Positions 26,682 through 35,719 of a stretch of 64,000 bases of DNA are shown here, in pieces. The position numbers were made by a program, and so were the translations under genes. The stretch is taken from contig NZ_MTZV01000003.1 of NCBI RefSeq assembly GCF_002362315.1, positions 372,001-436,000 of the forward strand, in the 5' to 3' direction. The notes under the pieces are model-generated. The model was not told the DNA's origin and ran no database searches. It saw only the letters and a list, made by a program, of their open reading frames with translations. Every line of letters begins with the position of its first letter. The first letter of the stretch is position 1. The DNA is from Paraburkholderia acidicola. GTDB lineage: Bacteria; Pseudomonadota; Gammaproteobacteria; Burkholderiales; Burkholderiaceae.

Positions 26682-28073
26682 TCAGGCTAACAGATCGGCC
26701 AGCGCGGTGCGGTACTGCGCATAGGCGCGGGCTTCGTCGCGATGACGCCGGTTCTCGACGACCTGCTGGCCGCCGGTATACACGTCGCGAACCGGTGTTT
26801 CGCCGTGCTCGCAGAATACGGCTCCGGACAGCCACGTGTCGGCAGGATGGCCGGCGATGCTCGGGTGTTCCGCATCGAGCACCATCCAGTCCGCGCGCAA
26901 GCCCACCTGCAACGCGCCGACCTTGCGGCCGGTCGCCTGCGCGCCGCCGTCGAGCGCACCGGCAAACAGCCGGTCGGCCACGCGCGATGCCGTGGCGTTT
27001 GCAAGAACGTTGCGCTGCCTGCGCGCGAGCCGCTGGCCGTATTCGAGTAGACGCAGTTCCGCACGCCAGTCGACGCCGATATGGCTATCCGAACCGATAC
27101 CGAAACGTCCGTGCGAGTCGAGATATTCCGGCGCCGGGAAAATGCCGTCGCCGAGATTCGCCTCGGTGGTCAGACACAGGCCCGCGACGGCGCCGCTCTT
27201 CGCCAGCGCCGCGGTTTCGTCTGCATCGATATGGGTCGCGTGCACGAGGCACCAGCGCGCATCGACATCGAAACGGTCGAGCAGCCATTGCACCGGCCGT
27301 GCGCCTTCGGTCTCGATGCATGCGTCGACTTCGGCGGTCTGTTCGGCGATGTGGATATGCACGGGCGCGCCCGGCAACATTGCATCGAGCCCTTCGAGCA
27401 GCGTGCGCAACGAAGCTTCGGACACGGCGCGCAGCGAGTGCGGCGCAACGCCGTAACGCAGTGCGTGATGTTCGGGCCTCGCGTGCTTCAGTTGCGCGAG
27501 CAGTTCGAGCAGTTGTTCCGGCGTGTTGATAAAGCGCCGCTGATCGTCGCGCGGCGCACGCGCACCGAAGCCACTGTATTGATACAGGACAGGCAGCATC
27601 GTGATACCGATGCCACTCGCAGCCGCTGCGTCGACGACGCGCTCGGCCAACTCAGCGGCTTGCGGATACTGTGCGCCATCGGCTTGGTGATGCACGTAGT
27701 GAAACTCGCACACCGACGTGTAGCCCGCCTTCAGCATCTCGATGTAGAGCCACTGCGCAATGGCCGCGAGCCCTTCGGGTGTGATCTTCGCGGCAAAGCG
27801 ATACATCAGGTCACGCCAGCTCCAGAAACTATCGACGGCGTTGGCGCGGTATTCAGTCAAGCCGGCCATCGCGCGCTGAAACGCGTGCGAGTGCAGGTTC
27901 GGCATACCTGGCAGCAACGGGCCGGCCGCGCGTGCGACGCCTGCTGGTGCTTCGCTATCGGCGGTGACGAATGTCAGTACGCCGTGAGCATCCCATTGCA
28001 GCAGCACGTTGCGGCGCCAGCCGTCGGGCAGCCACGCGTGTTCGGCGAAAAGCGATCGGTCTGCGTGAGTCAT
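26682..28073 (-). CDS. hutF: Formimidoylglutamate deiminase
   Basis: 463-residue amidohydrolase that converts N-formimino-L-glutamate to N-formyl-L-glutamate and ammonia. The metal-binding start NLHSHAFQRAM (about 66-76) and later segments HIAEQ, HATHID and GSDSHIGVDW are the HutF pattern. The ATG at 28073 gives the normal length; an upstream extension of 42 codons is not family-like. It starts two bases after the hutI stop. Its presence, with hutG, shows the cell uses the formylglutamate branch rather than the formiminoglutamase branch. Confidence 0.94.
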   Translation of the reverse strand: MTHADRSLFAEHAWLPDGWRRNVLLQWDAHGVLTFVTADSEAPAGVARAAGPLLPGMPNLHSHAFQRAMAGLTEYRANAVDSFWSWRDLMYRFAAKITPEGLAAIAQWLYIEMLKAGYTSVCEFHYVHHQADGAQYPQAAELAERVVDAAAASGIGITMLPVLYQYSGFGARAPRDDQRRFINTPEQLLELLAQLKHARPEHHALRYGVAPHSLRAVSEASLRTLLEGLDAMLPGAPVHIHIAEQTAEVDACIETEGARPVQWLLDRFDVDARWCLVHATHIDADETAALAKSGAVAGLCLTTEANLGDGIFPAPEYLDSHGRFGIGSDSHIGVDWRAELRLLEYGQRLARRQRNVLANATASRVADRLFAGALDGGAQATGRKVGALQVGLRADWMVLDAEHPSIAGHPADTWLSGAVFCEHGETPVRDVYTGGQQVVENRRHRDEARAYAQYRTALADLLA

Positions 28074-28075
28074 GT

Positions 28076-29314
28076 TTAAGCGTGAGTGGAAAGCGGCGCA
28101 GTGGGCCGCGTGTAGACGGTTTCGCCGTGGCGCACGACCCGCGCGCAAAGCGGCCGGCCGAACCAGTAGGCGAGTTCGGCGAGCGTGGTGACAGGCCATA
28201 CGGCGAAGTCAGCAGACCTGCCGACCGCGAGCGTGCCATGCACGTCGGCCTTGCCGAGTGCGCGCGCCGCGTGCTGCGTCACGCCTTGCAGTACTTCGGG
28301 CACGGTCATGCGGAATAGCGTCGTCGCCATGTTCATCATTAGCAGCAGCGACGTGACGGGCGAAGTGCCAGGATTGCTATCGGTTGAAATGGCGATCGGC
28401 ACGTTGTAGCGCCGTAGCAGGTCGAGCGGCGGCAACTGCGTCTCGCGAATGAAGTAGTACGCGCCAGGCAGCAGCACGGCAACCGTGCCCGCCGCCTGCA
28501 TCGCGGCGACGCCCGCTTCGTCGAGAAATTCGAGGTGATCCGCCGACAGCGCGCGATGGTGTGCCGCCAGCGCCGTGCCGCCGCTGTTCGACAGTTGTTC
28601 CGCGTGCATCTTTACCGGCAGGTTGCGACGTGCGGCGGCGTCGAACACGCGCTCGCTCTGTGCAAGTGAAAAACCGATGCGCTCGCAGAACACGTCGACG
28701 GCGTCGATGAGCCCTTCGTCGGCGAGCGCCGGCAGCATGCGCTCGCACACTTCGGTGATGTAGTCGTCGGCGCGGCCCGCGAATTCGGGCGGCAACGCGT
28801 GCGCGCCGAGAAAGGTCGTGTAGACCGTCACCGGATAACGCTCGCCGAGTTGCCGCGCGACGCGCAGCATCTTGCGTTCGCTGGCAAGGTCGAGGCCGTA
28901 GCCCGATTTGATTTCGATTGCGGTGACGCCTTCGGCAAGCAGCGGTTCGAGCCGCGCGGCGGCGTCGCGCAGCAGCGTCGCTTCGTCGGCTGCGCGCGTG
29001 GCGCGAACCGTCGACACGATGCCGCCACCCTGCTTCGCGATCGCTTCGTAGCTCACGCCCGCGAGCCGCTGCGCGAATTCGTCGGCACGCTGGCCGCCAT
29101 ACACGAGGTGCGTATGGCAATCGACGAGACCCGGCGTGACCCACGCGCCGCCCAGGTCTTCGCGTGGCCACTGTGCGTAGTCAGCGGGCAGGTCGCTGGC
29201 CGCGCCCAGCCAGTCGATGCGTCCGTCGCGCACGGCAATCGCCGCGTCGGTAACCGTCGCCGTGGGGTCGCCCTGCGGACAGAGGTTCAGGTGATGCCAG
29301 ACAGTGTGCTTCAT
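28076..29314 (-). CDS. hutI: Imidazolonepropionase
   Basis: 412-residue metal-dependent amidohydrolase that opens the ring of 4-imidazolone-5-propionate to give N-formimino-L-glutamate. The metal site [10 protein letters not shown] is at about 65-74, with [11 protein letters not shown] near 243-253 and [10 protein letters not shown] near 317-326. The ATG at 29314 gives the standard N-terminus; the long upstream open frame is not family-like. It sits between hutD (92-bp gap) and hutF (2-bp gap). Confidence 0.94.
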   Translation of the reverse strand: MKHTVWHHLNLCPQGDPTATVTDAAIAVRDGRIDWLGAASDLPADYAQWPREDLGGAWVTPGLVDCHTHLVYGGQRADEFAQRLAGVSYEAIAKQGGGIVSTVRATRAADEATLLRDAAARLEPLLAEGVTAIEIKSGYGLDLASERKMLRVARQLGERYPVTVYTTFLGAHALPPEFAGRADDYITEVCERMLPALADEGLIDAVDVFCERIGFSLAQSERVFDAAARRNLPVKMHAEQLSNSGGTALAAHHRALSADHLEFLDEAGVAAMQAAGTVAVLLPGAYYFIRETQLPPLDLLRRYNVPIAISTDSNPGTSPVTSLLLMMNMATTLFRMTVPEVLQGVTQHAARALGKADVHGTLAVGRSADFAVWPVTTLAELAYWFGRPLCARVVRHGETVYTRPTAPLSTHA

Positions 29315-29406
29315 CGCGTATTCATAACCACATGGCCGCGTGATCTGGCCTGTCGATGCACGTCCGATGACAACCCGGACGCGCGGGATCGGGATGACAA
29401 ACGATG

Positions 29407-30042
29407 CTACGCGTAACGGATCTCGATGGCGAGCAGTGCGATTGCGCCTGGCATGCCTGCGGCACTTGCGTGGCACAGCAACGCGTTGGCTGCATCTGCA
29501 TCGATACGCAGCGTGTCGCCGGTCGCGCAGTGCACCGGCGCTGAATCGCCCAGTGTGAGCGTCACCGGCCCCGCCGCGCAGTACAGCAGCACTACGTCGC
29601 CATTCAACGTGCGCTGCATGTCGCGACCATCGCCGCGCCATACGTCGAGCGCGCCGGTCGCAGCACCACGTCGCAGCATCAGATTGAAGTCGCGGGTCGC
29701 GCCGTCGACAAGCTGCGCATCGATCGCCGCTTCGCCGGCAAAACGCGCGACGTCGAGCGGTTGTGTCAGCGTATGCGTGCGCAGACCGTGCTCGCTGTCA
29801 TGCGCTTCGTGCTCATCGAGCAGCATGCCCGCACCGGACAGCAGCACGAGCGTCCGGTCGATGCCCGGAAACTTCGAGAACGGCCCCGCAGCCGCGACAT
29901 CGGCCACGCTGACGCGCCACACGAAGCTGTCGAGCGGCGCACCCTGCGGATGCGCCGCAATCTCGCGCGTCACGCCGCCGCCGTTCTTCCACGGCGACGC
30001 GACGAGTTCAGCTGCGCGGATCAGTGTCGTCTTCAACGTCAC
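29407..30042 (-). CDS. hutD: HutD-family protein
   Basis: 211 residues from a GTG at 30042. HutD proteins are cupin-like and commonly encoded in hut operons, with a reported role in limiting or tuning histidine use rather than catalysis. The family signature [12 protein letters not shown] lies at about 18-29, and [18 protein letters not shown] at about 61-78. A TTG at 30054 overlapping the hutU stop is another possible start. Either way the start overlaps or touches hutU, so translation is coupled. Confidence 0.88.
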   Translation of the reverse strand: MTLKTTLIRAAELVASPWKNGGGVTREIAAHPQGAPLDSFVWRVSVADVAAAGPFSKFPGIDRTLVLLSGAGMLLDEHEAHDSEHGLRTHTLTQPLDVARFAGEAAIDAQLVDGATRDFNLMLRRGAATGALDVWRGDGRDMQRTLNGDVVLLYCAAGPVTLTLGDSAPVHCATGDTLRIDADAANALLCHASAAGMPGAIALLAIEIRYA

Positions 30043-30050
30043 GGCGACGC

Positions 30051-31739
30051 TCAACGGCCAAGCATCGGCAACTTGAGATTCACTTCGCGTGCAGTTTCCT
30101 GCGCGAGTTCGTAGCCAGCGTCCGCATGGCGCATCACGCCCGTCGCCGGATCGTTGAACAGCACGCGTTCGACCCGGCGTGCCGCCGCATCCGTACCGTC
30201 GCACACGATCACAACGCCCGAATGCTGCGAGAAGCCCATGCCGACACCGCCGCCGTGATGCAGCGACACCCACGTCGCACCGCCTGCGGTGTTCAACAGC
30301 GCATTCAGCAGCGGCCAGTCGCTGACTGCATCCGAGCCGTCTTTCATCGATTCGGTTTCGCGGTTCGGGCTCGCCACCGATCCCGTATCGAGGTGATCGC
30401 GACCGATCACGACCGGCGCCTTCAGCTCGCCGTTCTTGACCATTTCGTTGAACGCAAGGCCCAGGCGATAACGATCCTTCACACCAACCCAGCAGATCCG
30501 CGCAGGCAAGCCCTGGAACGCGATACGTTCGCGTGCCATGTCGAGCCAGTTATGCAGATGGGGATCGTCGGGGATCAGTTCCTTGACCTTCGCATCGGTC
30601 TTGTAGATGTCTTCTGGGTCACCCGACAGCGCAACCCAGCGGAACGGCCCCTTGCCTTCGCAGAACAGCGGGCGGATATAGGCAGGCACGAAACCGGGGA
30701 AGTCGAAGGCGTTTTCGACGCCCATTTCCAGCGCCATCTGGCGAATGTTGTTGCCGTAGTCGAGCGTAGCCGCGCCGCGTTCCTGCAACGTCAGCATCGC
30801 CTGCACCTGCTTCGCCATCGACTGCTTGGCCGGCTGCACGATGCTGTCCGGCGCGGTCTTTTGACGCTCGCGCCAGTCTTCGACGTTCCAGCCCTGCGGC
30901 AAATAACCGTGGATCGGATCGTGCGCACTGGTCTGGTCGGTCACGCAATCCGGCGTGATGCCACGCGTCACGCATTCGGCGAACACGTCGACCGCATTGC
31001 CGAGCAGGCCGATCGAAACCGGCTTGCCATCGCGCTTCGCTTCGTCGAGCATCGCGAGCGCTTCGTCGAGCGTGCGTGCTTTCTTGTCGACGTAGCGCGT
31101 CTTCAGACGGAAATCGATACGTGTCTCATCGCACTCGACCGCGACCATCGAGAAGCCTGCCATCGTCGCGGCGAGCGGCTGTGCGCCACCCATGCCGCCC
31201 AGGCCACCGGTCAAAATCCAGCGGCCCTTCGGGTCGCCGTTGAAATGCTGGTTCGCCACCGAGAAGAACGTTTCGTACGTGCCCTGCACGATGCCCTGGC
31301 TGCCGATGTAGATCCAGCTACCCGCGGTCATCTGGCCGTACATCATCAGGCCCTTGCGGTCGAGTTCGTGGAAGTGTTCCCACGTCGCCCAGTGCGGCAC
31401 GAGATTCGAATTCGCGAGCAACACGCGCGGCGCATCGGCGTGCGTGCGGAATACGCCGACCGGTTTGCCCGACTGGATCAGCAGCGTTTCGTCGTCGTTC
31501 AGATCCTTCAGCGACGCGAGAATCTGATCGAAGCAATCCCAGTTGCGCGCTGCGCGCCCAATGCCGCCATACACGACGAGTGCATGCGGATGCTCCGCGA
31601 CTTCCGGGTCCAGATTGTTCTGGATCATCCGGTACGCGGCTTCCGTGAGCCAGCTCTTGCAGGTCTTCTCAGTGCCGCGCGGTGCACGGATCGTGCGGGT
31701 CGGATCGAGACGCGGGTCGATGTGTTTCGGATTGTTCAT
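30051..31739 (-). CDS. hutU: Urocanate hydratase
   Basis: 562-residue urocanase that converts urocanate to 4-imidazolone-5-propionate using tightly bound NAD+. Family stretches include [13 protein letters not shown] near 54-66, [16 protein letters not shown] near 135-150, and the glycine-rich NAD region [13 protein letters not shown] near 175-187. The active-site region containing Cys is near residue 410. Length is typical (about 555-565). It lies between hutC (82-bp gap) and hutD (overlap). Confidence 0.97.
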   Translation of the reverse strand: MNNPKHIDPRLDPTRTIRAPRGTEKTCKSWLTEAAYRMIQNNLDPEVAEHPHALVVYGGIGRAARNWDCFDQILASLKDLNDDETLLIQSGKPVGVFRTHADAPRVLLANSNLVPHWATWEHFHELDRKGLMMYGQMTAGSWIYIGSQGIVQGTYETFFSVANQHFNGDPKGRWILTGGLGGMGGAQPLAATMAGFSMVAVECDETRIDFRLKTRYVDKKARTLDEALAMLDEAKRDGKPVSIGLLGNAVDVFAECVTRGITPDCVTDQTSAHDPIHGYLPQGWNVEDWRERQKTAPDSIVQPAKQSMAKQVQAMLTLQERGAATLDYGNNIRQMALEMGVENAFDFPGFVPAYIRPLFCEGKGPFRWVALSGDPEDIYKTDAKVKELIPDDPHLHNWLDMARERIAFQGLPARICWVGVKDRYRLGLAFNEMVKNGELKAPVVIGRDHLDTGSVASPNRETESMKDGSDAVSDWPLLNALLNTAGGATWVSLHHGGGVGMGFSQHSGVVIVCDGTDAAARRVERVLFNDPATGVMRHADAGYELAQETAREVNLKLPMLGR

Positions 31740-31821
31740 GATGGCTGGCTCTCTGGTTCCGGGTTGGGCTCGCGGGTTGAGCTAGAGGTCGGTTATGTGA
31801 ATGGAACGGTGACGCGTGCGT

Positions 31822-32517
31822 TCAGAAATGTCCGGTGAAGCGATAGCGGCTGCCTGGGTGCCACAGGTTCGCAATCGATGCGACCACACTCTGCGACCAC
31901 GTCCGCCGATGCAGCACGAGACACGGTTCGAGCGGGTCCATCGTCAGTTGCTCGCGGGTACTGTCGTCCGGTGCGGCGGCCTCGATGCGGTACTCGACAC
32001 GCTGCAGCGGCGCGACGCGCACGAGGTACTGGTTCGGCGTCGTATTGGTGAAATCCTGCAGCGCGTATTCGGGTGCGACTGCGGGGTTCACCCAGCGCTC
32101 TTCGAGCTGCACCGGTTCGTCGTTTTCGCAATGCAGTACGCGCGAAAAGAAAATCGGACTGCCCGCGGCGACCTGCATTTCTTCGGCAAGCGCCTCGTCG
32201 GCAATCGCCGCGCCGAGCTGCAGCACGTCCGCGCGATAGCGATGGCCGCGCGCGACGATCTCGTCGGAAATACTGCGGATCGCCACCAGCGTCGATTCGT
32301 ACTTCGGCCGCGCGACGAACGTACCCGCACCCTGCACACGCGTGAGCACCTGCTCCGAAGTCAGCTCGCGCAGTGCACGGTTCACCGTCATCCGCGCGAC
32401 CTTGAACTCGCGTGCCAGTTCGTTTTCCGACGGCACCTGGTCGCCTTCACCCCATTCGCCCGCATGAATGCGGGAGAGAATGAAGTCCTTGATGCCTTGA
32501 TAAGCCGGTGCGTTCAT
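31822..32517 (-). CDS. hutC: Histidine-utilisation repressor HutC (GntR family)
   Basis: 231 residues from ATG 32517; a GTG at 32559 would add 14 residues and cannot be excluded. The N-terminal winged HTH (about 5-70, with VPSENELAREFKVARMTVNRALREL) is of the GntR/HutC type, and the C-terminal UTRA-like domain (about 85-225) should bind urocanate. HutC family repressors bind TGTA-N2-TACA sites; such sites lie upstream of hutH at 34153-34162 and 34307-34316. The gene lies between hutH and hutU, so the repressor is part of its own operon. Confidence 0.93.
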   Translation of the reverse strand: MNAPAYQGIKDFILSRIHAGEWGEGDQVPSENELAREFKVARMTVNRALRELTSEQVLTRVQGAGTFVARPKYESTLVAIRSISDEIVARGHRYRADVLQLGAAIADEALAEEMQVAAGSPIFFSRVLHCENDEPVQLEERWVNPAVAPEYALQDFTNTTPNQYLVRVAPLQRVEYRIEAAAPDDSTREQLTMDPLEPCLVLHRRTWSQSVVASIANLWHPGSRYRFTGHF

Positions 32518-32576
32518 GCGGGTTGCTCGGTGAGCTACGTCAGTCGTTCGTGCGGTCACAATGCGCGGCGATCACT

Positions 32577-34103
32577 TCACTTCGCTTCGGAGGCGAACGC
32601 GAACGGGCTGTGCGCGGCAATCGTGCCGGTCTGCACGAGCTTCGTCACGGCCACGATGTCCGGCGCGAAGTAATGATCGAGTTCGTAGTGCGCAACTTCC
32701 TTGCGCACGGCCTGCATCACGCGCTGCAGGTTCGGGCTGGTCTGATGCGGTGCGCGCAGATCGACGCCTTGAGCGGCAGCCAGCAGTTCGATCGACAGGA
32801 TGTTCGCGGTGTTCTCGGCGATATCGCCAAGCTTGCGCGCAGCAAACGTCGCCATCGACACGTGATCTTCCTGGTTCGCAGAGGTAGGCAGCGAATCGAC
32901 CGACGCCGGATGCGCGAGCGTCTTGTTCTCGGACGCGAGTGCGGCCGCCGTGACGTGCGCGATCATGAAGCCGGAGTTCACGCCGCCATCCCTGACGAGA
33001 AACGGCGGCAGGCCCGATAGCGTCGTGTCGATCAGCAGCGCGATGCGGCGTTCGGCCAGCGCGCCGATTTCGGCCGCGGCGAGCGCGAGGTTGTCGGCGG
33101 CGAACGCGACCGGTTCGGCGTGGAAGTTGCCGCCCGACAGTACTTCGCCGGTGTCCGGGAAAATCAGCGGGTTATCCGAGACCGCGTTCGCTTCGATCAG
33201 CAGCACGTCGGCCGAATGGCGCATCTGGTCGAGACAGGCACCCATCACCTGCGGCTGGCAGCGCAGCGAGTACGGGTCCTGCACCTTGTCGCAGTCGGCG
33301 TGCGACAGATTGATCCCGGAGCCATCGAGCAGTTCGCGGTACGCGGCCGCCGCGTCGATCTGGCCGGCGTGGCCACGCAACGCATGAATGCGCGCGTCGA
33401 AAGGCGTCACCGAACCGGCCGCCGCATCAACCGACAGTGCGCCCGCAACGAGACCGGTACGGAACAGGTCTTCGATTGCGAACATGTTGTACAGCGCGAG
33501 TGCCGTGGAAGCCTGCGTGCCGTTCAGCAGCGCGAGCCCTTCCTTCGCTTGCAGCGTCAGCGGCTTCAGACCGGCGAGTCGCAGCCCTTCGACAGCAGGC
33601 ACGCGCTCGCCCTTGGCGAACACTTCACCGACGCCAATCAGCGCCGCCGACATATGCGCGAGCGGCGCGAGATCGCCCGATGCACCGACCGAACCCTTCA
33701 CCGGGATCACCGGCAACACGTCTGCATTGAACAGCGTGATCAGTGCATCCATCACTTCGCGGCGGATGCCCGAGTGGCCGCGGCCGAGGCTCGACAGCTT
33801 CAGTGCGATCAACAAACGCACCACCGGCCGCGACATTGGTTCGCCGACGCCAACCGCATGCGACAGCACCAGATTGCGCTGCAACAGCTCGAGCTGGTCG
33901 CGCGGAATATGTGTGCTGGCAAGACGTCCGAAACCGGTATTGATGCCGTAGGCGGGCTCGCCTTTCGCGGCGATGTCCGCGACGGCCTGCGCGCATGCGT
34001 CGATCGCGGCATGGCTTGCCGGATCGAGCTGGAGCGAGACGGACTCGCGAGCAATCGTGCGCAGTTGGGGCAGTGTCAGTTGACCGGGGGTGAGCTTCAT
34101 CAT
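32577..34103 (-). CDS. hutH: Histidine ammonia-lyase
   Basis: 508-residue lyase that removes ammonia from L-histidine to give urocanate, the first step of the pathway. The MIO cofactor forms from Ala141-Ser142-Gly143 in [14 protein letters not shown]. The catalytic Tyr lies in [10 protein letters not shown] (about 51-60). Length and motifs match HutH. ATGs at 34103 and 34100 are both possible starts. It is the first gene of the hut operon, behind a promoter overlapped by a HutC operator. Confidence 0.97.
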   Translation of the reverse strand: MMKLTPGQLTLPQLRTIARESVSLQLDPASHAAIDACAQAVADIAAKGEPAYGINTGFGRLASTHIPRDQLELLQRNLVLSHAVGVGEPMSRPVVRLLIALKLSSLGRGHSGIRREVMDALITLFNADVLPVIPVKGSVGASGDLAPLAHMSAALIGVGEVFAKGERVPAVEGLRLAGLKPLTLQAKEGLALLNGTQASTALALYNMFAIEDLFRTGLVAGALSVDAAAGSVTPFDARIHALRGHAGQIDAAAAYRELLDGSGINLSHADCDKVQDPYSLRCQPQVMGACLDQMRHSADVLLIEANAVSDNPLIFPDTGEVLSGGNFHAEPVAFAADNLALAAAEIGALAERRIALLIDTTLSGLPPFLVRDGGVNSGFMIAHVTAAALASENKTLAHPASVDSLPTSANQEDHVSMATFAARKLGDIAENTANILSIELLAAAQGVDLRAPHQTSPNLQRVMQAVRKEVAHYELDHYFAPDIVAVTKLVQTGTIAAHSPFAFASEAK

Positions 34104-34115
34104 GAGAGTCGATCC

Positions 34116-34125
34116 TGTCTATACA
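34116..34125 (-). promoter_or_regulatory. Degenerate HutC-like site in the hutH leader
   Basis: TGTCTATACA differs at one position from TGTA-N2-TACA. It lies between the proposed -10 box and the hutH start codon, where a bound repressor would block transcription. Confidence 0.45.
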
Positions 34126-34134
34126 ATTTCCGAA

Positions 34135-34163
34135 AGTCTAGCGTCGCCAGCTTGTATATACAA
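34135..34163 (-). promoter_or_regulatory. hut operon promoter overlapped by a HutC operator
   Basis: On the minus strand TTGTAT (34158-34163) and TAGACT (34135-34140) are separated by exactly 17 bases and make a fair sigma-70 promoter for hutH. The perfect palindrome CTTGTATATACAAG at 34151-34164 contains the HutC core TGTA-N2-TACA and covers the -35 box, so repressor binding would exclude polymerase. Confidence 0.65.
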
Positions 34164-34306
34164 GTCCTTTCGACGCACCGCGCATCAGGGGTTTCCACTA
34201 GGCCAGTCATGGCTGACCGCGTTATTTTTGTTGCTGCGCCACAGCACTCCGGGGCTGCGCCGGCGGTGTGCCGTCTCAGGCGACTACCGTGCATCGGGCC
34301 ACAGCT

Positions 34307-34316
34307 TGTATATACA
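34307..34316 (+). promoter_or_regulatory. Second HutC-type operator
   Basis: TGTATATACA, a perfect TGTA-N2-TACA palindrome, within CTTGTATATACACG. It lies about 205 bp upstream of the hutH start and 195 bp upstream of the divergent epimerase start. It could support looping with the proximal operator or control the epimerase gene. Confidence 0.55.
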
Positions 34317-34510
34317 CGTTCAAAATTTAACCGCGCAAGCGGACAAAAAAGCCGTCCGCGCCGCGGTACCGCGTCGTCTGCTTGAATCGGCGGCTGATTC
34401 GTGCGTTCAGATCAAAAGTGATTTGAGGCAGGTGCCCTTTTTGTGTGCCAGACAGCGCCGCATACTCGCCTCACTGCTTCACGAAGCGAACCCACTCACT
34501 GGAGAACGTC

Positions 34511-35425
34511 TTGAACATTTTCATCACTGGCGCGAATGGCTTTATCGGCGGCTCGATCGCGGTCGGACTGGTGCGCGCGGGTCATCGCGTGACCGGTCTC
34601 GTGCGCAAGCCCGAACAGGCCGCCGAACTGCAACGCCTCGGCATCGCGACTGTGGTCGGCACGCTCGACGACCGCGCCTTGCTGATCGAACAGGCGCAAG
34701 CCGCCGATGCCGTCATCAACGCGGCAAGCAGCGACCATCGCGGCGCAGTCGAGGCGTTGATCGACGGTCTCGCCGGTTCCGGCAAGCCGTTCCTGCATAC
34801 GAGCGGCTCGAGCATCGTCGGCGATGCATCGGGTGGCGAAGCGGGAGCCAACGGCGCTGCACCGGTGTACCGCGAAGATGCGTTGCCCGAACCGACCGCC
34901 GACAAAGCTGCCCGCGTCGCGATCGACCGGCTCGTGCTCGATGCGGCACAGCGCGGCGTGCGCTCGGCGGTGCTGTGCAATACGTTGATCTACGGTCACG
35001 GTGCGGTGCCCGGTAGCGCCAGCGTGCAGTTGCCGCGCCTGATCAGCCAGGCGCAGAAAAGCGGCGTAGTGCGGCATGTCGGCAGCGGCGGCAACGTCTG
35101 GTCGAACGTGCATATCGACGATGTCGTCGACGTATATCGCCTCGCACTCGAAAAAACCCCGGCCGGTACGTTCTATTTCATCGAAAGCAGCGAAGCGTCG
35201 TTCCGCGACATGACGACCGCGATTGCCGACGTACTCGATCTCGGCAAATCGCAAGACTGGCCGCTCGAAGAAGCGCAGAAGGAATGGGGCTACGAGATGG
35301 CGTCGTATGGACTCGGCTCGAACAGCCGGGTGCGTGGCGAACGCGCCCGGACCCTGCTCGGCTGGCAGCCGAAACACACGTCGGTGCTCGACTGGATCCG
35401 TCACGACATGGTGCGCGAAGCGTAA
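34511..35425 (+). CDS. NAD(P)-dependent epimerase/dehydratase family protein
   Basis: 304 residues, an atypical/extended short-chain dehydrogenase with the Rossmann motif ITGANGFIGG (about 5-14). Ser residues in HTSGSSIVGD (about 97-106) lie where the catalytic Ser/Tyr region is expected, and YGHG occurs near 160-163. The start is TTG at 34511 because GGAGA lies just upstream and the protein begins directly at the Rossmann fold; the longer ATG at 34445 adds unlikely residues. Substrate unknown. Divergent from hutH. Confidence 0.85.
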   Translation: MNIFITGANGFIGGSIAVGLVRAGHRVTGLVRKPEQAAELQRLGIATVVGTLDDRALLIEQAQAADAVINAASSDHRGAVEALIDGLAGSGKPFLHTSGSSIVGDASGGEAGANGAAPVYREDALPEPTADKAARVAIDRLVLDAAQRGVRSAVLCNTLIYGHGAVPGSASVQLPRLISQAQKSGVVRHVGSGGNVWSNVHIDDVVDVYRLALEKTPAGTFYFIESSEASFRDMTTAIADVLDLGKSQDWPLEEAQKEWGYEMASYGLGSNSRVRGERARTLLGWQPKHTSVLDWIRHDMVREA

Positions 35426-35463
35426 GCGATGTAAGCGTAGGTGTTGCGAATCCGTAAGCTCAT

Positions 35464-35506
35464 GTCGATAGAATCGCCCGCAATTTCAAGGTGCGATTCT
35501 ATCGAC
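35464..35506. repeat. Perfect 14-bp inverted repeat
   Basis: GTCGATAGAATCGC at 35464-35477 is followed, after 15 bases, by its exact reverse complement at 35493-35506. It lies 38 bp after the epimerase stop and 16 bp before the start of the small membrane protein gene. There is no T-run. It could be a dyad operator or a strong mRNA hairpin. Confidence 0.7.
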
Positions 35507-35522
35507 GAGCTGCGATTCCCCG

Positions 35523-35705
35523 ATGACGCTTGCGCTGAATTTCGACTGGCTGACCAACCTGCTCGCGATCCTCTTCGTCGTGGCGTGTCTGCACGACCTG
35601 CGTCACGACGAGTACGGCACGCTGACGTTATCGGCGGCGGCGCTCGGGTTGATCGTCATGGGCATCGAGCTGTTTCTGCGGCCGGCATTCGATATGTCGT
35701 TGTAA
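35523..35705 (+). CDS. Small membrane protein
   Basis: 60 residues with two hydrophobic segments (about 8-23 and 34-53) joined by a charged loop containing HDLRHDEYG. No family recognised. Codon use is host-like and the ATG fits; no strong ribosome site is visible. It sits just downstream of a perfect inverted repeat. Probably an inner-membrane protein of unknown role. Confidence 0.55.
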   Translation: MTLALNFDWLTNLLAILFVVACLHDLRHDEYGTLTLSAAALGLIVMGIELFLRPAFDMSL

Positions 35706-35719
35706 TGCGCTAGCGGACT

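Larger units (their letters stand above)
34104..34510 (+). other. 407-bp control region between hutH and a divergent epimerase gene
   Basis: No gene. It holds the hut promoter, a perfect HutC palindrome (34151-34164), a second TGTATATACA core (34307-34316), a degenerate third site (34116-34125), and a GGAGA ribosome site at 34501-34505 for the epimerase gene. Confidence 0.6.

Noticed and set aside
30024..31838. 604-codon antisense frame over hutU
   Set aside because: Mirror of the conserved urocanase gene; high Arg/His content and no recognisable motif.
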